From Theobroma cacao (lineage: Eukaryota > Streptophyta > Magnoliopsida > Malvales > Malvaceae): DNA of 64,000 bases. The translations under genes and the position numbers were made by a program. Under the pieces are notes generated by a model. It was not told the origin of the DNA, searched no databases, and saw only the letters and a list, made by a program, of their open reading frames with translations. Within the stretch, counting starts at the first letter, position 1; each line of letters begins with the position of its first letter. The DNA lies in assembly GCF_000208745.1 (NCBI RefSeq), contig NC_030852.1, positions 35,292,518 to 35,356,517 of the forward strand, given 5' to 3'. Shown here piece by piece: positions 24,501 through 36,832 of this stretch.

Positions 24501-25744
24501 CTAATGCAATAGGCCAGCACTAAGAGATTTGCCCTGAAAATACTCTGCATAACGCAGACACTCCTTCCTCACCTCAGAATTCTGCTCTTCTACTTTCTTA
24601 GCGCGCTTCTCCTCCCAGTCAGATAGTTCAATCTGTAATGTTGATATCTTCTCCTCGATGCTCCTGAGCTCTTGATCATTCCTTGCTTTTAAACCAAAAT
24701 ATGCACGGCCAATTTTCTTCAAGTGCTCTATGGCAAAGTCCACTTTGAAATTGATATTGAGAGCACTATTGATTGCATCCCTCCATAACAACATCTTTTT
24801 CTCGTCGATACTCTCAAGTTGCAGCTCATCCATCTCTTTGATTGCCGCACACAACAGAATACGGCTAGGCATAGCTGTGCAGCTGCTTTGTTTGCTCTCT
24901 GCAGCAATCTCACCATACTTCTTCTCGATCTTCTTATCAGTAAGAGCCAGAGAAGGGGGTAAAGTGACCGTCCCACTTTTTACCACTTCCTCCATCAAGC
25001 CACTGAAGTCTGAAAAATCCACTTGGCTCGTCTTTGGCATCAAGTTTCCTAGTAAAATCGTGCACAAGCTCATCGGTATACATTCGACCACCTTGAGAAC
25101 TCCTTGGACCTTGAGTAATATGCACATTATTTGCTGCATCTTCTTCGCTATGAGTTGGAGATGCTAAAAGAAATGACTCAAGCTGAAAATATAAATGGGA
25201 AAAAAGAATTAAGGATTTCATGATTCTGGAATAAGGAAGATCAACACTTAAGTTAGTGCAAATACAATGATTATACCTCTTCGATACTCGTATTCTTAAA
25301 GTGAATCCCCTGCAAATTCAAGAGAAAATGAAAAAATCAGCAAGTTGAATGCAGGCAGAACAAGATTAAGATGAGACATTACAACCGAAAAAGGATAGGT
25401 GAGGAAAATGCAAAACAAAATTTAGATAGATGGACTCCTAATCACGAGTCCGTCTTTTCAATCCAAGACACATTTCATCTTTTATTAATAAGAAATTTGT
25501 GACAATAGGCTATAACTTATACTTTGACATTAAATTTAACATTTTTTGATAAAAAATAACAAAATTTACAATGACATTAATTTTTACATACCCTAAAAGT
25601 TTCTCGTGGAAAAAAAATTTGATTTGTTTGTGGTTCCTAAAACACATAAATAGTAGGAAAATATAAATCCGTTAGCATTGGGAAGTTTAACTTAAATAGA
25701 ACCTATTCTTAAAACAATAATCCTTTAAATATACATCAACTTAC

Positions 25745-26030
25745 ATTAATGCGAGCATGGATTTCTTGCTCTGTGAAGAAAAGAACTTGAACCTCCACCA
25801 CATCAGAGCGCCACAACAGCCACATCGCTCCCATAAATTCCAAGTTAGGCGGAACAAGATGAGCATCAAAATGAAACGTGTCCTTGATTTGTTCCGCTCT
25901 GTCACGAGGTAACTTGGTCTCAGCAATGACCAAAACGGCCGGTCGGAAACGGTTGATAAGATCCATCACAACCCTCTGACCATAGGTATCCAGAGTCCCT
26001 ACGGAATTCCAGAGCAGAAATTTTATTGGA
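25745..26030 (-). mobile_element. LINE endonuclease N-terminal fragment in gene C exon 3
   Basis: In-frame counterpart of the fragment in gene B, with LLWNSVG, VLVIAETK and MWLLWRSDVVEV. It ends at the same splice donor position (GTAAGT). Confidence 0.72.
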
Positions 26031-26844
26031 AACTTGGCTTGAGCACCACATGATGAACCCGTGTGGCCGGATGGAGCCAAATCCTCAATCGAGCCAACAT
26101 TTACTGGAGACCATCCCAAATTCTCCCAAGATTTCTGGTTGGTCTGGTGAGGGATCCACTCGAACAAGTACTGGACCAAACCCCCCTCGGGACTCGCTGA
26201 GCACTTGCCCCTCAGCCGGATGCAAGTCACTTCCTCCGTTTTGGATGCCACAAACAGGAACGGGACATTCATCGTGAACTGATTGGTTATTGTTTCCTTG
26301 TCAATGACACCCTCCGCGGGTATTGCTGCAATTACTTGGGTTTGGACCGCAGCGCTGATACATAAATCTGGCATCAGCGGAAGATGTGCCCGTGTCCATA
26401 CCATTTGGTTAATCTCTCCACCTATTAGAACCATTGGTTGTAATTGATTCCCTTGGAGGAGTAGATTCTTCATTGACAAATTAAAACAAAGCAAAGTTTA
26501 ATCAAAGATTATATTATACTGGTAAAATTAAGCAAAAAATTGTTCTTGGTTATGTCGTCTTACAGGTGCTGCCCTTTCAAGAAGAGCATTCTCGAGTTCC
26601 TCTGTTCTTTTATTAAGATGTGACTCCCTATTCCTCAACCTTCGGTTCTCCTCCATTAATTCGCTAATAAAATTTGTCTGTTTCCCGAGTTGGGTCTGCA
26701 AGTCGTCAAGCCGTGGTGCAATTTGATTGAACTGGGACTCCACATTCTGAAGTCTCTCGACCTCCACCTTCATTTACAAATTAATTCTAAATCATTAGTC
26801 TCCAATTCAAACATTTAAATTATAAATCATGGAAAATGAAATCG

Positions 26845-26864
26845 ATATATATATATATATATAT
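26845..26864. repeat. (TA)n microsatellite in intron 1 of gene C
   Basis: About ten TA units close to the exon 1 donor; the paralogous intron of E has more than twice as many. Confidence 0.9.
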
Positions 26865-27229
26865 GTATGTATTTTCTGTACCCTATTTTCTTGCCGGCGT
26901 TTTCTATCACGCTCATTTTTTGCTTTTCTCTGAGCTTCAGTTAGTGGACGTTTACAGCCTCTGTGATCTGGTGTTCGCTCTGAATCGTCTGCCGGGAAAG
27001 CAGCAAAGGCACTAGAATCCTCCATGGTTTTGGGTTGGCCCAAAACAATCCTCACCGTCTTTTCTTGATTGAATATATGTCGACTTGTTGATTCTATGTA
27101 CCAAACTCATCTATTACACTATAAAGCAACAAAGAGTTAACCATAACTGATACTTATAAATTATATGTTCTCCAGCAAGCGCTGCCCTCAAAACTCTAAT
27201 GATCAGCTATAAGATATATCGGCTGTTGA

Positions 27230-27237
27230 CTTTTATA
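27230..27237 (-). promoter_or_regulatory. TATA box of gene C
   Basis: TATAAAAG on the minus strand about 205 bp upstream of the ATG, with the same flanks (TCAACAGCC) as gene B. ACGCGAG lies further upstream at 27300-27306. Confidence 0.75.
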
Positions 27238-28089
27238 CAGCAAAAACATATGGGACAGCTCGAGCACCAACGTTAAAATAATCAGATCAGTTTTGGGTGA
27301 CGCGAGCCCTTTTCGCCTCACTTTTTATTTAGATTCCGAAGAACCATATAGCATTGACTTGTCTTTTATATCTTTTGTTTTATCCAAATTATTTTATTTA
27401 GATTTTGTTGACTTTTAATGTCACTAGCCACGTGGTGGCGGCCTTGTGGTTATCACAGTATATAGACAACTTATTACTTTTTAAATTAGGTAGTACATAA
27501 AAATGTACTAATAAACACTCAATAATAAATTTTTGGAAATTTTAAATTTGATCTACTTATTATCTCATGATAATATGATTTTAATCTCTTTATCTTAATA
27601 TTCAGATACTCTTTTCCTTCATTTCTAATTTTTCTCTCCCTTTTTTTTTTGCTTTGTCTTTTTATAAATAATAATTAATTTTAATTAACAATTTTTATTT
27701 TTAATTAAAATCAATCTTTTTATGCATGTCCCTTGAGAAAGACAATTCCAAATTATATTTCACATCATCATCAAAAAACTATATCATCCAAGTTCATGGC
27801 AAAATTTTTAATTATTCTTAGATCAGCTTTTAATGAAAATATGTGATATAGAAGCATTAGAACCATTCAATTGAAACAGTAAAGGGATGAAAAATTCATA
27901 CTTCAACCTATTTTTTATGATAGTAGAATTATCAAACATTTTAACATTCTTTTATTAATTACAAAAATCTGAGAGTCCTATATATTATTAAATTTAATTT
28001 TTGGAATAATATGGATAAATTAATTATTAAGACTTATATAAGACTTTAAATCAATAGTTATATTCACATTTGATGTGGAATGATGTATC
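27238..28089. other. Upstream flank of gene C
   Basis: AT-rich, no gene. Nearly co-linear with 60565-61433 upstream of gene E. The similarity ends abruptly at 28089, where the ABCF3 copy begins. Confidence 0.65.
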
Positions 28090-31000
28090 TCTGTGGATAT
28101 GCCATAGCTGATTGGTTCCTTTTACTTCTATAGGCATTGGAGCGGATGGAGCATGTAGATGAAATTGTTAATGACCCTGAGTATATCTCCTTCAGTGCTT
28201 GAATCTTCTCAATTTTAAGACCTTGAATTTGCATTCAGATCCATTGGAGTTTTATTTATTTACAATTGAGTTTGCCATTTTGTTATGCAGTTATAAGTTT
28301 GAGTTTCCAAATCCAGATGATAGATCTGGGCCTCCTATCATAAGTTTCAGGCTTGTCTTTGGTGCTTCTTTAAGAATTTTGATGATGTCAGTTCTGAAAA
28401 TTTTTGAAGTTCCAATTTGGTGCTACTTTGCATTTTACTTTTGTGAGTTTGGAGTTAAGGTATTGACAGCTGCCTACAAATTATTTCAAGTTTTAATTTT
28501 ACAAAATAACGACATAGAATCAAGTTGACTCCGGCTTGAAGTGTTTTAGATGGGCTGCTTATTGGTCAGTATTGATGTTTCTTGAATGTGTTTGCAGTGA
28601 TGAATCATTTGGCCATCCTAGGGGGCCAACATTGTTTAAGAATCTCAATTTTGGTATAGATCTAGACAGCCGCATAGCAAGTAAGGATGATTGCTTCTTG
28701 AGTTTTTTCTTTGTATTTACCTCATTTATGCTCCTTGACCTTGATCTCTCTTTTTCCTACTCCTCACACAATCACATGGCACTCCCCTCATCAAAGAACA
28801 AAAAAAAAGAATAGGAGGAGAAGGAAAGAAGGGCCTCTTTTTAGTGTTTGCATATCAATAAATGTTTATACCCTGAAAAATATACTTACAACAAAAATTA
28901 GATTAAGATGTCGTTCCATTTTATGGTTCTCTAAATGCTCATTTTTGAGCAATCATGGATATTCAAGACATTAGTGCCTTTTACTGTCATGATATGGACA
29001 ATGTGCCATTTTTCTGGTTCATTTTTTCCTCCTGTTTTAGCCATGTGCGTGTATCTTTTTGCAGTGGTTGGTCCAAATGGGATTGGTAAGTCAACAAGAC
29101 TTAAAACTTATTGCTGGGGAACTACAACCAAGCTCTGGGACAGTTTTTCGTTCAGCTAAGGTATCTTAAACTTCAATTGTTTTTGTTTATGTAACATATT
29201 TTTTAATCTGCTTACCCTAGTAAATCACAATTCAAATACCATTGCGTAGTTTCTCTTGCATTAGGCGTGAACTTTTTCCTTCTGGATCATGTTATGTTTT
29301 CTTCTCTGGAGACGGGGTTTTAACTAGTTATTGTTATCTGTCTCTGGAGTCTCTCCATCAGAGACCTATTCCTATACTTTTACTGTAAATTCTTAGTTTT
29401 TTGAACTCACTAGTCACTTATTCAATCATTTTCACTTTAATAATATCTACTACTTAAGTAATGGAAATTGGGAATGTGCTCTATATGAAGGCTTTTTTTA
29501 TGGCCCCTTTCTCTCTTCTGTGTTTGCAGATCTAACTACTCACCAAATTTTCTTCTGAGTTGCACCCTTACTCTTGACCATATACATTACTAATCTTTCT
29601 CTCCTTATTGCCCCACATTTGGCAATTGGGATTAGACTCCCTTATCCCAAAATATTGGTTTATCTTCAAATATGGATTGTCCCCAAAATGTTTTTACATT
29701 ACTAAGAGAAAATCCTTAATTATTTATATTACACATTTGGACCCTGTACTGTTTCATAAATTACTTCTTCAATCCTTGATTGAATGTTGTGCTTGACAGT
29801 GGATGCAAGTTTAGGGAAACGGTATATTCTAAGTAACTTTTTTTCCGTAACTTAGAAAATTGAAAAATCTCCAATGATATCAATATTGAAGGGTGTTTAT
29901 TAATAAAAAGGCTTTTGAAAAAAGAGAAATATCACTAATAAAAGATTATATAATTGAAAAGTGGTATTGCTTTGGATTGTGATTAATTACCAGGGGATTA
30001 GGATATTCAAACTTGGATCGGAGAAGTACTGCATATATGTCTATCTTGGCTTTCAAAAAAAAAAAGTACTGCATATAATTTGTGCATTTGATAAGGGGAC
30101 TGACAATATGTAACATAAGGATTAATAACACACTGTTCGCCAAATAAAAACTGTAATTGTTTATATCAATGTTAGACTGGAGGAGACTGACATTATTATA
30201 TCAGCAGGTTCGCATTGCTGTGTTTAGTCAGCACCATGTTGATGGACTATACCTTCCTTCAAATCCCCTATTTTATATGATGCGCTGTTATCCAGTAAGT
30301 TTTCATATTTTTCTTGTTCCTTATGTGTGATGTGAGGATCATGTATGGTGCTTTAAAGGAATTCATGGCAGTCTTTCTTTATTTCGTTCTTATTTTTGGT
30401 TGCTCTTGGGCACGGTGCTCTAAGTAACTTCATGTGGTTAAATCCCTTGTTTGATGTTTCCGTCTTGCAGGGAGTGCCTGAACAAAAGCTTCGCGCCCAC
30501 TTGGTTTCTTTTGGTGTCGCAGGAAATCTTGCACTGCAGCCGATGTATACTTTGTCTGGTATGTTGACCACCTCGTGTTTGGATATAATTGGTAATCTGA
30601 AGTCAGTTTCTTAATTGATATTTAGTGATTGGACTGAACTTTGGTCCTCAAGAAGGTTTTCTTACTAGCTAATTGAAGGCCTACCATTAAAAGTACGCAG
30701 AGAGAATGCTTTTCTTTATTCTATAAAAGAATTAGTCCTATTAATAGCCAAGGATTTTGAATTATCGTATATGCTTATGTAGGTATATATATGTGCATAT
30801 GTGCATACATGTTTCTAATTACTTCGATTGCTATGCTAGGTGGTCAAAAAAGCAGAGTTGCTTTTGCAAAGATAACTTTCAAGAAACCACACATAATTTT
30901 GCTTGATGAGCCATCCAATCATCTTGTAAGTCATTAATTTTGATTATTTCTCGATATTAGGACATGTTAACTCTTCATTATGTCCAGGGTTTGCGTGGAA

Positions 31001-31379
31001 AGTTTTATATAAGCAGACAATGCTATGACAACTGACTCTGGCATTTGATTGTTGACAACGGTGTTAAAATTAGGATTTGGATGCTGTGGAGGCACTAATT
31101 CAAGGCCTTGTTTGTTCCAAGGAGGGATTCTAATGGTATCAGTCCTGCTGTCTTTGTCATTTTAATAGCACTATGATTAAATATTTGGGATTATGTTGCT
31201 CATGTTTTTTTTTTAACTTCTCGGGTGGAATTGTTTGTGCTCTACCCTGCAGGTTAGTCACGATTAACATCTTATATCTTGAAGTGTAGATGAACTATGG
31301 GTGGTGTCTGAGGCCAAGGTGAGCCCTTTCCATGGAACTTTCCAGGACTACGAGAAGATGCTTCAGTCCTCTTCCTAAA
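28090..31379 (+). pseudogene. Partial ABCF3 duplicate (exons 10-18)
   Basis: A copy of ABCF3 from inside intron 9 to the stop codon, introns included, so it arose by DNA duplication and not through RNA. It has only the second ABC domain and no first domain or start codon. Disabling changes against the parent: an extra A in the run at 29103-29106, just after the Walker A codons; one T lost near 31110 in exon 17; and TAA at 31265-31267 replacing GAA in the VSHDE segment. Intron sequence is still closely alignable, so the copy is fairly young. Gene A's 3' end was copied with it. Confidence 0.95.
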
Positions 31380-31732
31380 ACTATTATTCTGTTGGAGCAT
31401 ACCCTTTGATATGGGGGTGGATTTCTAGGAGGTACAACAAGACCACAAGGTACTTACCAGGACTAGAGGAAATTCTTCTCTTTCTTTTTTGAAAACTTTT
31501 TTTGGTCAAAGGTATGAAGAGGGATTTCTGGGTATTTGAAGTATAATTATCATTGTGTCTTTCTGCAATCTGATGGATAAGATTCTTTGTTCGCTTTAGT
31601 TATGGACTTGGTCAAAATTTTTGAATCTTCATCCTTGCACAATAAGGTTTACAGCACAGATCAACATGCATTTCCCCACTCTTTTCTGGCTGATACCAAA
31701 CAGTTTTTATGGTGTGTCAATCCGGTCCACTT

Positions 31733-31773
<41 letters not shown>

Positions 31774-32160
31774 ATGTAAGTTTATTCTTACAGCTAGAGT
31801 CATCCATTTTTAGTTTATCAGATAGTTTCGGTAATACTATTGATAACTCATGTTTGGCGTAATGGTTAGAATTGCTTTTTGGACTAAGATTGTAGCTTAA
31901 ATTCCTCCTTCCTTTGATCCAATGCATTATGTTTTATTTATTATTGAAAGTACTGAACATAGCATACACTCTTGGCCAAACAAATAAATTCATAAGATAG
32001 GCTGCCCTCTCCATTCTGCAAGTGAGATCCAATCCCATAAGAGAGACTGAAAGGAACGGACCAATACTAAGAGGCTTGCCGTTAAAACATTCTTGGTCAT
32101 GAAGACACTCTCGGCACATCTCAGAACCCTGCTTTTGCTAGAATGCTTCTTCACCAAGCG
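31380..32160 (-). pseudogene. Duplicated 3' flank of ABCF3 with a fragment of gene A
   Basis: Continues the ABCF3 duplication. 31934-32150 corresponds to the end of gene A's last exon (MCRECLHDQECFNGKPLS on the minus strand), but the stop codon of A is lost and the frame runs on. Similarity to A fades at about 32130-32160, where the sequence switches to the 3' flank of gene H. There is no functional gene. Confidence 0.85.
31735..31770. repeat. (TA)n microsatellite
   Basis: About 18 TA units inside the duplicated ABCF3 3' flank. The parent locus at about 11080 has only a short TATATATA. Confidence 0.92.
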
Positions 32161-32313
32161 TGCTATTAGAACTGGAAATGATAATACAAACAGTCATTCA
32201 AACCATTGATCGATAAGATATAGAGCTTCATATAGAAGAGTGGGGCATATCTGCTTGAGGAGGTGAGGAGCTTATAGGCACCATCACTAGACCGCCTTGA
32301 AGATGGGATTTTC

Positions 32314-34414
32314 TCAAAACAGCAATCCTAAATTAACAAGGAAATAATAGGATGAGTAAATTTAGAGAGCTAGACGAAGAAACTGCAGTTAACAGAAAAA
32401 AATGAAATAATACAAAAGGCAAATTTCTAGTATCACGAGAAACAAGTAAATTCTTTGCCAATTTGAGGGAAGAATAAGATGTAAACATGATGAAACAATA
32501 TGATGAACGTAAAGGCTTGACTTACTACCAACAAGGTCATCATAATCGGTGAAAAGATAGTCATTATCAAAATCAAAGTGATATGCAGCTGAGAAGGGGC
32601 CAGCATCAGAGGGAGTCGAAAATCCTAAATTAACAAGAAAATAATCAGGATGAGTAAATTTAGGAAGCTATTTTAAGAGTAAACTAGGTATCACAAGAGC
32701 AAATTTTAAGTATGGCGAGAAACATGTAAATTCTATGCCAATTTGAGGGAAGAAGTAAACAAAGATAAATCCCATAGAATGAAATGTGAAAACGTGCTTT
32801 ATTACCAGCAGCAGCAGGCTCATGAGTAACAAGAAAGTAAATTCCTAAAGTATCGTGAAAGTAAATTAGGGTGACTAAATTTAGGAATGAGGAACATGTA
32901 AAATTCTTTGCCAATTTGAGGGAAGAACAAGAAGTAAACAAAATAAACCAATTACGATGAATGTAAAAAACCTGCTTTATTACCAGCAGCATTATTTGGC
33001 GAGTGATCATGAGTTGCAACAAACGAGGGTCCAGCAGCAGCAGTGGCAGTTACATTGGTGTCGTTGGGGCCTGCAAACATGTTAAGTCCATTAATAGAAT
33101 ACAAAGCAATTTGATCAATGGGAGAGCTTCAGAATTAAGTACCTGAACCTTGACCAACTTTTTCATACTTCAGCGAAAGTATCCATTCTTGTAGCTGAAA
33201 TAAAGAATTAATGAGTTCAGTACTCCACAGAAGATCGGCACTCAAAAATTGTACAACATAATTTGCATACCTCTTTGACAGAAGTAAAGTTTATACCCTG
33301 CAATTCAAGAGAAATGAATTAATGCACTCATCTTTAAATTAAAAATGGGTATTGTCAGGCTTAGGAATAGCACAAGTCTTCCTAGTGATTTAGGAAATTA
33401 CAATTCCTCTTTTCTGAAATGGAGAAATTAGAGTTGCTCTTAATGGGATAGATCAACTTAGTTTTTCTCATATAAAGAAACAGAAAATCCCTAGGAGACT
33501 TCAAGGCCTAGACCATGGTTCAAAAATCATATTATAATAATGGGCATACATTCAAGAACATTAAAATCATGGTTATTTAATTATACTAAGCTTAACCAAA
33601 ACTAGATACTAGTTAAAAAATTATCAGTTAAGCTTAGCAGACTAAGAAAATCATATTAATCACAATTATACTGAGTAAAAGTATATCTTTTGAACCACTG
33701 ACCATGTCATTCAAACTAAATTATGATTGTTTAGCTAAGGAAAAATTCTGATGAAATCATCTTGTTCTAATAAAGGGTCATGAATCAAGTTTTAATAGTA
33801 ATGGTTAACAAGAAGCCTTTAAAAGCCCTTTAAAAGCCTTTAAAAGCAATCATACTTCACTAAGAAGTGCTAAGCAGCTGTCCGAATTAATAAACATTTG
33901 GTATCAAACTTCATCGCCAAAATAAAATTGGTTCTAGGCAGGAGAGATAATTAATTTAAGAACAGCACAATCCAACCCTTAAAACAGAAAAGGAAAGAAA
34001 GAGTAGAGAGGGAGGGCAGTGTGGGCACCAGTTTCTGAAGAGCTGTCTTCAAAAGTGTTATTTCAGAGTTCCTTTCCTCCAGCTTTGTATACATACTCTG
34101 GAGTTCAACTTGCATCTCGTCTAACTTTTTCTTCATTTTAGGATTCTTGGCCGCCAACTCCTCAAACTCCATCTGAATTTCAAAAACAGCAAGCATGGCA
34201 AGCAAAGATTAATTAAAAGCTCTAAGTCAGGGAAAAAGGAAATTTTATGGATAGAGATTAATTGCTCTACCTTACGTTTCAGTCGAGACTTTCGGCAACT
34301 GGCATTATGTGCGTCCTTTTGAGCTCGAGTTTTTTCAGGTTTGCGACCCGTTTGTTTGTGTTCATTGGTAGCCTCAGTCTCTGCTGCCTCGGCAGCAGTA
34401 GAAGAATCCACCAT
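32314..34414 (-). CDS. Gene H: type 2 chassis protein, short repeat array
   Basis: Minus-strand exons 34271-34414, 34029-34172, 33271-33297, 33149-33194, 32972-33070, 32794-32844, 32529-32624 and 32314-32327 give 207 codons (206 residues), uninterrupted. Exon 1 has the most bZIP-like basic region of the cluster (NASCRKSRLKRK). Exon 2 is a 48-residue coiled coil (MEFEELAAKNPKMKKKL). Then follow GINFTSVKE and LQEWILSLKYEKVGQ. Three repeat exons follow, of 99, 51 and 96 bp, all phase 1-1; the middle one is internally shortened. The 17-codon linker exon found in G and I is deleted from the genomic DNA. The final exon ends in TGA after GLLF. It may be a small functional protein or a decaying copy that happens to remain open. 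Confidence 0.65.
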
Positions 34415-36827
34415 ATGTTCGTGGACACCGACCTTCAGCAAAATTTCCTTCCCACCTCCTCTTTGTTTTTCAGATTTACGACGTCGTGGTCGTCGTTTTA
34501 AATCTCTGCTTGGCCGGAATTTTGTATTGTTGGGTCTTGACCCTCCAAAACGATAACGATTTCTTGACGGCCAGAATGGAATCAAAACGCAAAATCGGTA
34601 ATCCTGTAAATGGGTGTCAAGTCAACGCCTATATTTTAGAAAAAATAAATAAATAATAATTAAGAGAGGGGAGATCTGAATATATGACAAACCTTCGAAA
34701 ATGGTGGAGGGATCACTCCACTAAGTTGAGAGTTGGAGCTGGGGTTGTCAATTGCAAGAACAAAATAAAGAAAAATGTAAGGGAAATTGGAGATAATATG
34801 AAGTGATGATAGTATCAACAACACAATAAAGGCTGATTTGTAAGGATTAAAGTGACTAGGGCGCGCGATTAAATGGCGCGATTTGTTTGCCTTGCTCAGC
34901 AAGCAATATTGCACTTCTCCCTACAGGATCTTTTTCCAAATTCCTCGCGCTAGTGTGACTGGAAAATACGGTAGCTGTGGCATTTTACCAAGTTCAACTG
35001 TGCAACGCCCTTTGCTGTATTAACTTTTTTTAATTGCGCAACAATCTTGTGGTACTAGTTATTTACCCTTGCATTAATTTAAATTTATCTCGATTTTTAT
35101 CTTTTATAAAAGTTTCATATCAATGAAGATTTAAATTTATTATAATATTATTTATCACGAGTTCTCATTTTTAATTTAAAAAATATATTTATTAAGTAAA
35201 AAAAAATTTATTTATGAACTCAACACCCACATCATCTTTAACATATGCAAAATTTATGACACAAGCATCAAATATTTTATATATTTATGATTTTTTTCAG
35301 TCATGTAATGAAAAATGATTAATTTTTATCCATAAGTAAAAAAATATAAGCTTACATTCATGACACATAATAATTATATTAATCTTTATTAAATTATTAT
35401 AATTATTATGTGTCCTTTTTTAATCAAATAGATTTTGTTTTTTACTTTCTTTTTTAGTATTAGTAATTTATTTAAGAGTGGAAATTAAACAAGATAAAAG
35501 TTAATATGTACTAGTTTGTTTCAAGACTGATCAAGATTTTGAGATTTTGATTGAGAAACACTATATAGATCTTTCTATCACATTAGAAATGGTTTGAATA
35601 AAAGCACTCAAAAAATACAAATGGATTGCTGGATTACAATTGCCATTGCCATGTTAGCTGCAGTTCCTGTTGTAAAAACAAAGCGCGCGATATTTGACGG
35701 TGGGCCTCCGCATCAGCAGCCATTTTACAACATCTAAGATTGTCGGTGTTGAAACTCTGATATTTTTATAAGTTTTTGGAATGAAAAATAAAAAATAGAA
35801 TCGTCCAGAATTACATAGAGCTCGAGCGGAGAAACGGGCGTTATTTGCCGCGACCCGCGCGTGTGGGTGTGCTTTTCCGCGTCGCGCACGCGTGCGCAGC
35901 TCCTTTGAATTTCATGTGCCCACGCGACATGCATGCACTTTACCAAAGATTATGCAATGGCTCATGGCTGGGCAACTGCAGGAGGCCTTTCCTTACCGGG
36001 CAAGTGCAAAATGATTACTGTTAATTACCGATACATTGACGTACAACACACTATAATTTTTTTTTAGGATTATAAGAGAAAAAAATTAGTGATGGAATCA
36101 GCATTTCATATTTAGAGTGATCATAATGTTTATAAAATAATCATAAAATTTAAAAAATTTATTATTTAAATTTACTAAAATTAATTATTAATTAATTGTT
36201 GTAAAACATCTCACTAAATAAAAAATTATTATAAAAATAAAATTATAATTTTTTTAAAAAATAAAAATATATTATAAAATTTTAAAACTTTATAACTAGA
36301 CGATGACCGTTATTACCCATTCCCACTTTCACTAAAAAGAATGATTGTTAGAAGATCATCATTTAATAAGTTATATCTTATAGTTGGTAGCATGATTTAC
36401 GATCAATTTAGAGAAGGGAAGAATTCCACGGATGACAAAAAATTACAAAATTAAAAGTCCAAAAGCATGACATACCCAGAGATGGTTTAAGTAAGTTCAT
36501 TGAACAATCGACTTCTACATGATTGCATTACACAATAAGATATAATTCTGTCTCAATTTATAACTTTAAAGATAAAATCTTAAACTTTCATTATTAGGAA
36601 TTCTTTTCGAAACACTTATTTCACTTTTCGTCTATATAAGAAGGTTGGATATAGTTATGATAAAGCTAATTTTTGTAATCAGATGTAATCCGAATGTATT
36701 TCTATTTGTATTTGAATTTGTAACACTTATCGATCTGTATAGTCTTATATTATATATAAATAAAAGTTTAATACTGAAATGAAAGTATGCTTTCCTTTTC
36801 AAAAGGAAACTTTTTGCCTCGCTATAT
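34415..36827. promoter_or_regulatory. Upstream region of gene H and 3' flank of gene D
   Basis: No gene seen; 35000-35640 and 36100-36300 are very AT-rich. Co-linear with the region upstream of G. The CGCG-rich stretch at 35818-35911 is conserved with 23489-23580, although the flanks have diverged. Confidence 0.5.
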
Positions 36828-36832
36828 GATAC

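Larger units (their letters stand above)
24501..27025 (-). pseudogene. Gene C: type 1 chassis gene with LINE-derived exon, frameshifted in last exon
   Basis: Minus-strand exons 26882-27025, 26564-26767, 25745-26467, 25592-25636, 25277-25309 and 24501-25182, all phase 0. Exon 1 (48 codons) matches gene B closely and holds the basic run AKNERDRKRRQENR. Exon 2 is the coiled coil (VEVERLQNVESQF), and its donor CCT then GTAAGA is intact. Exon 3 is the 241-codon exon with the LINE endonuclease half. The last exon codes the helical domain, but two bases present in paralogue D (TT on the plus strand) are missing between 25029 and 25030. The frame shifts after LDAKDE and ends about 30 residues later. 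Everything before that point is open, so the damage is recent, or it is a sequencing error. If corrected, the protein would resemble B. Confidence 0.78.

Noticed and set aside
28199..28814. Frames across introns of the ABCF3 copy
   Set aside because: They are the same intron read-through frames present in the parent gene at 7557-8229.
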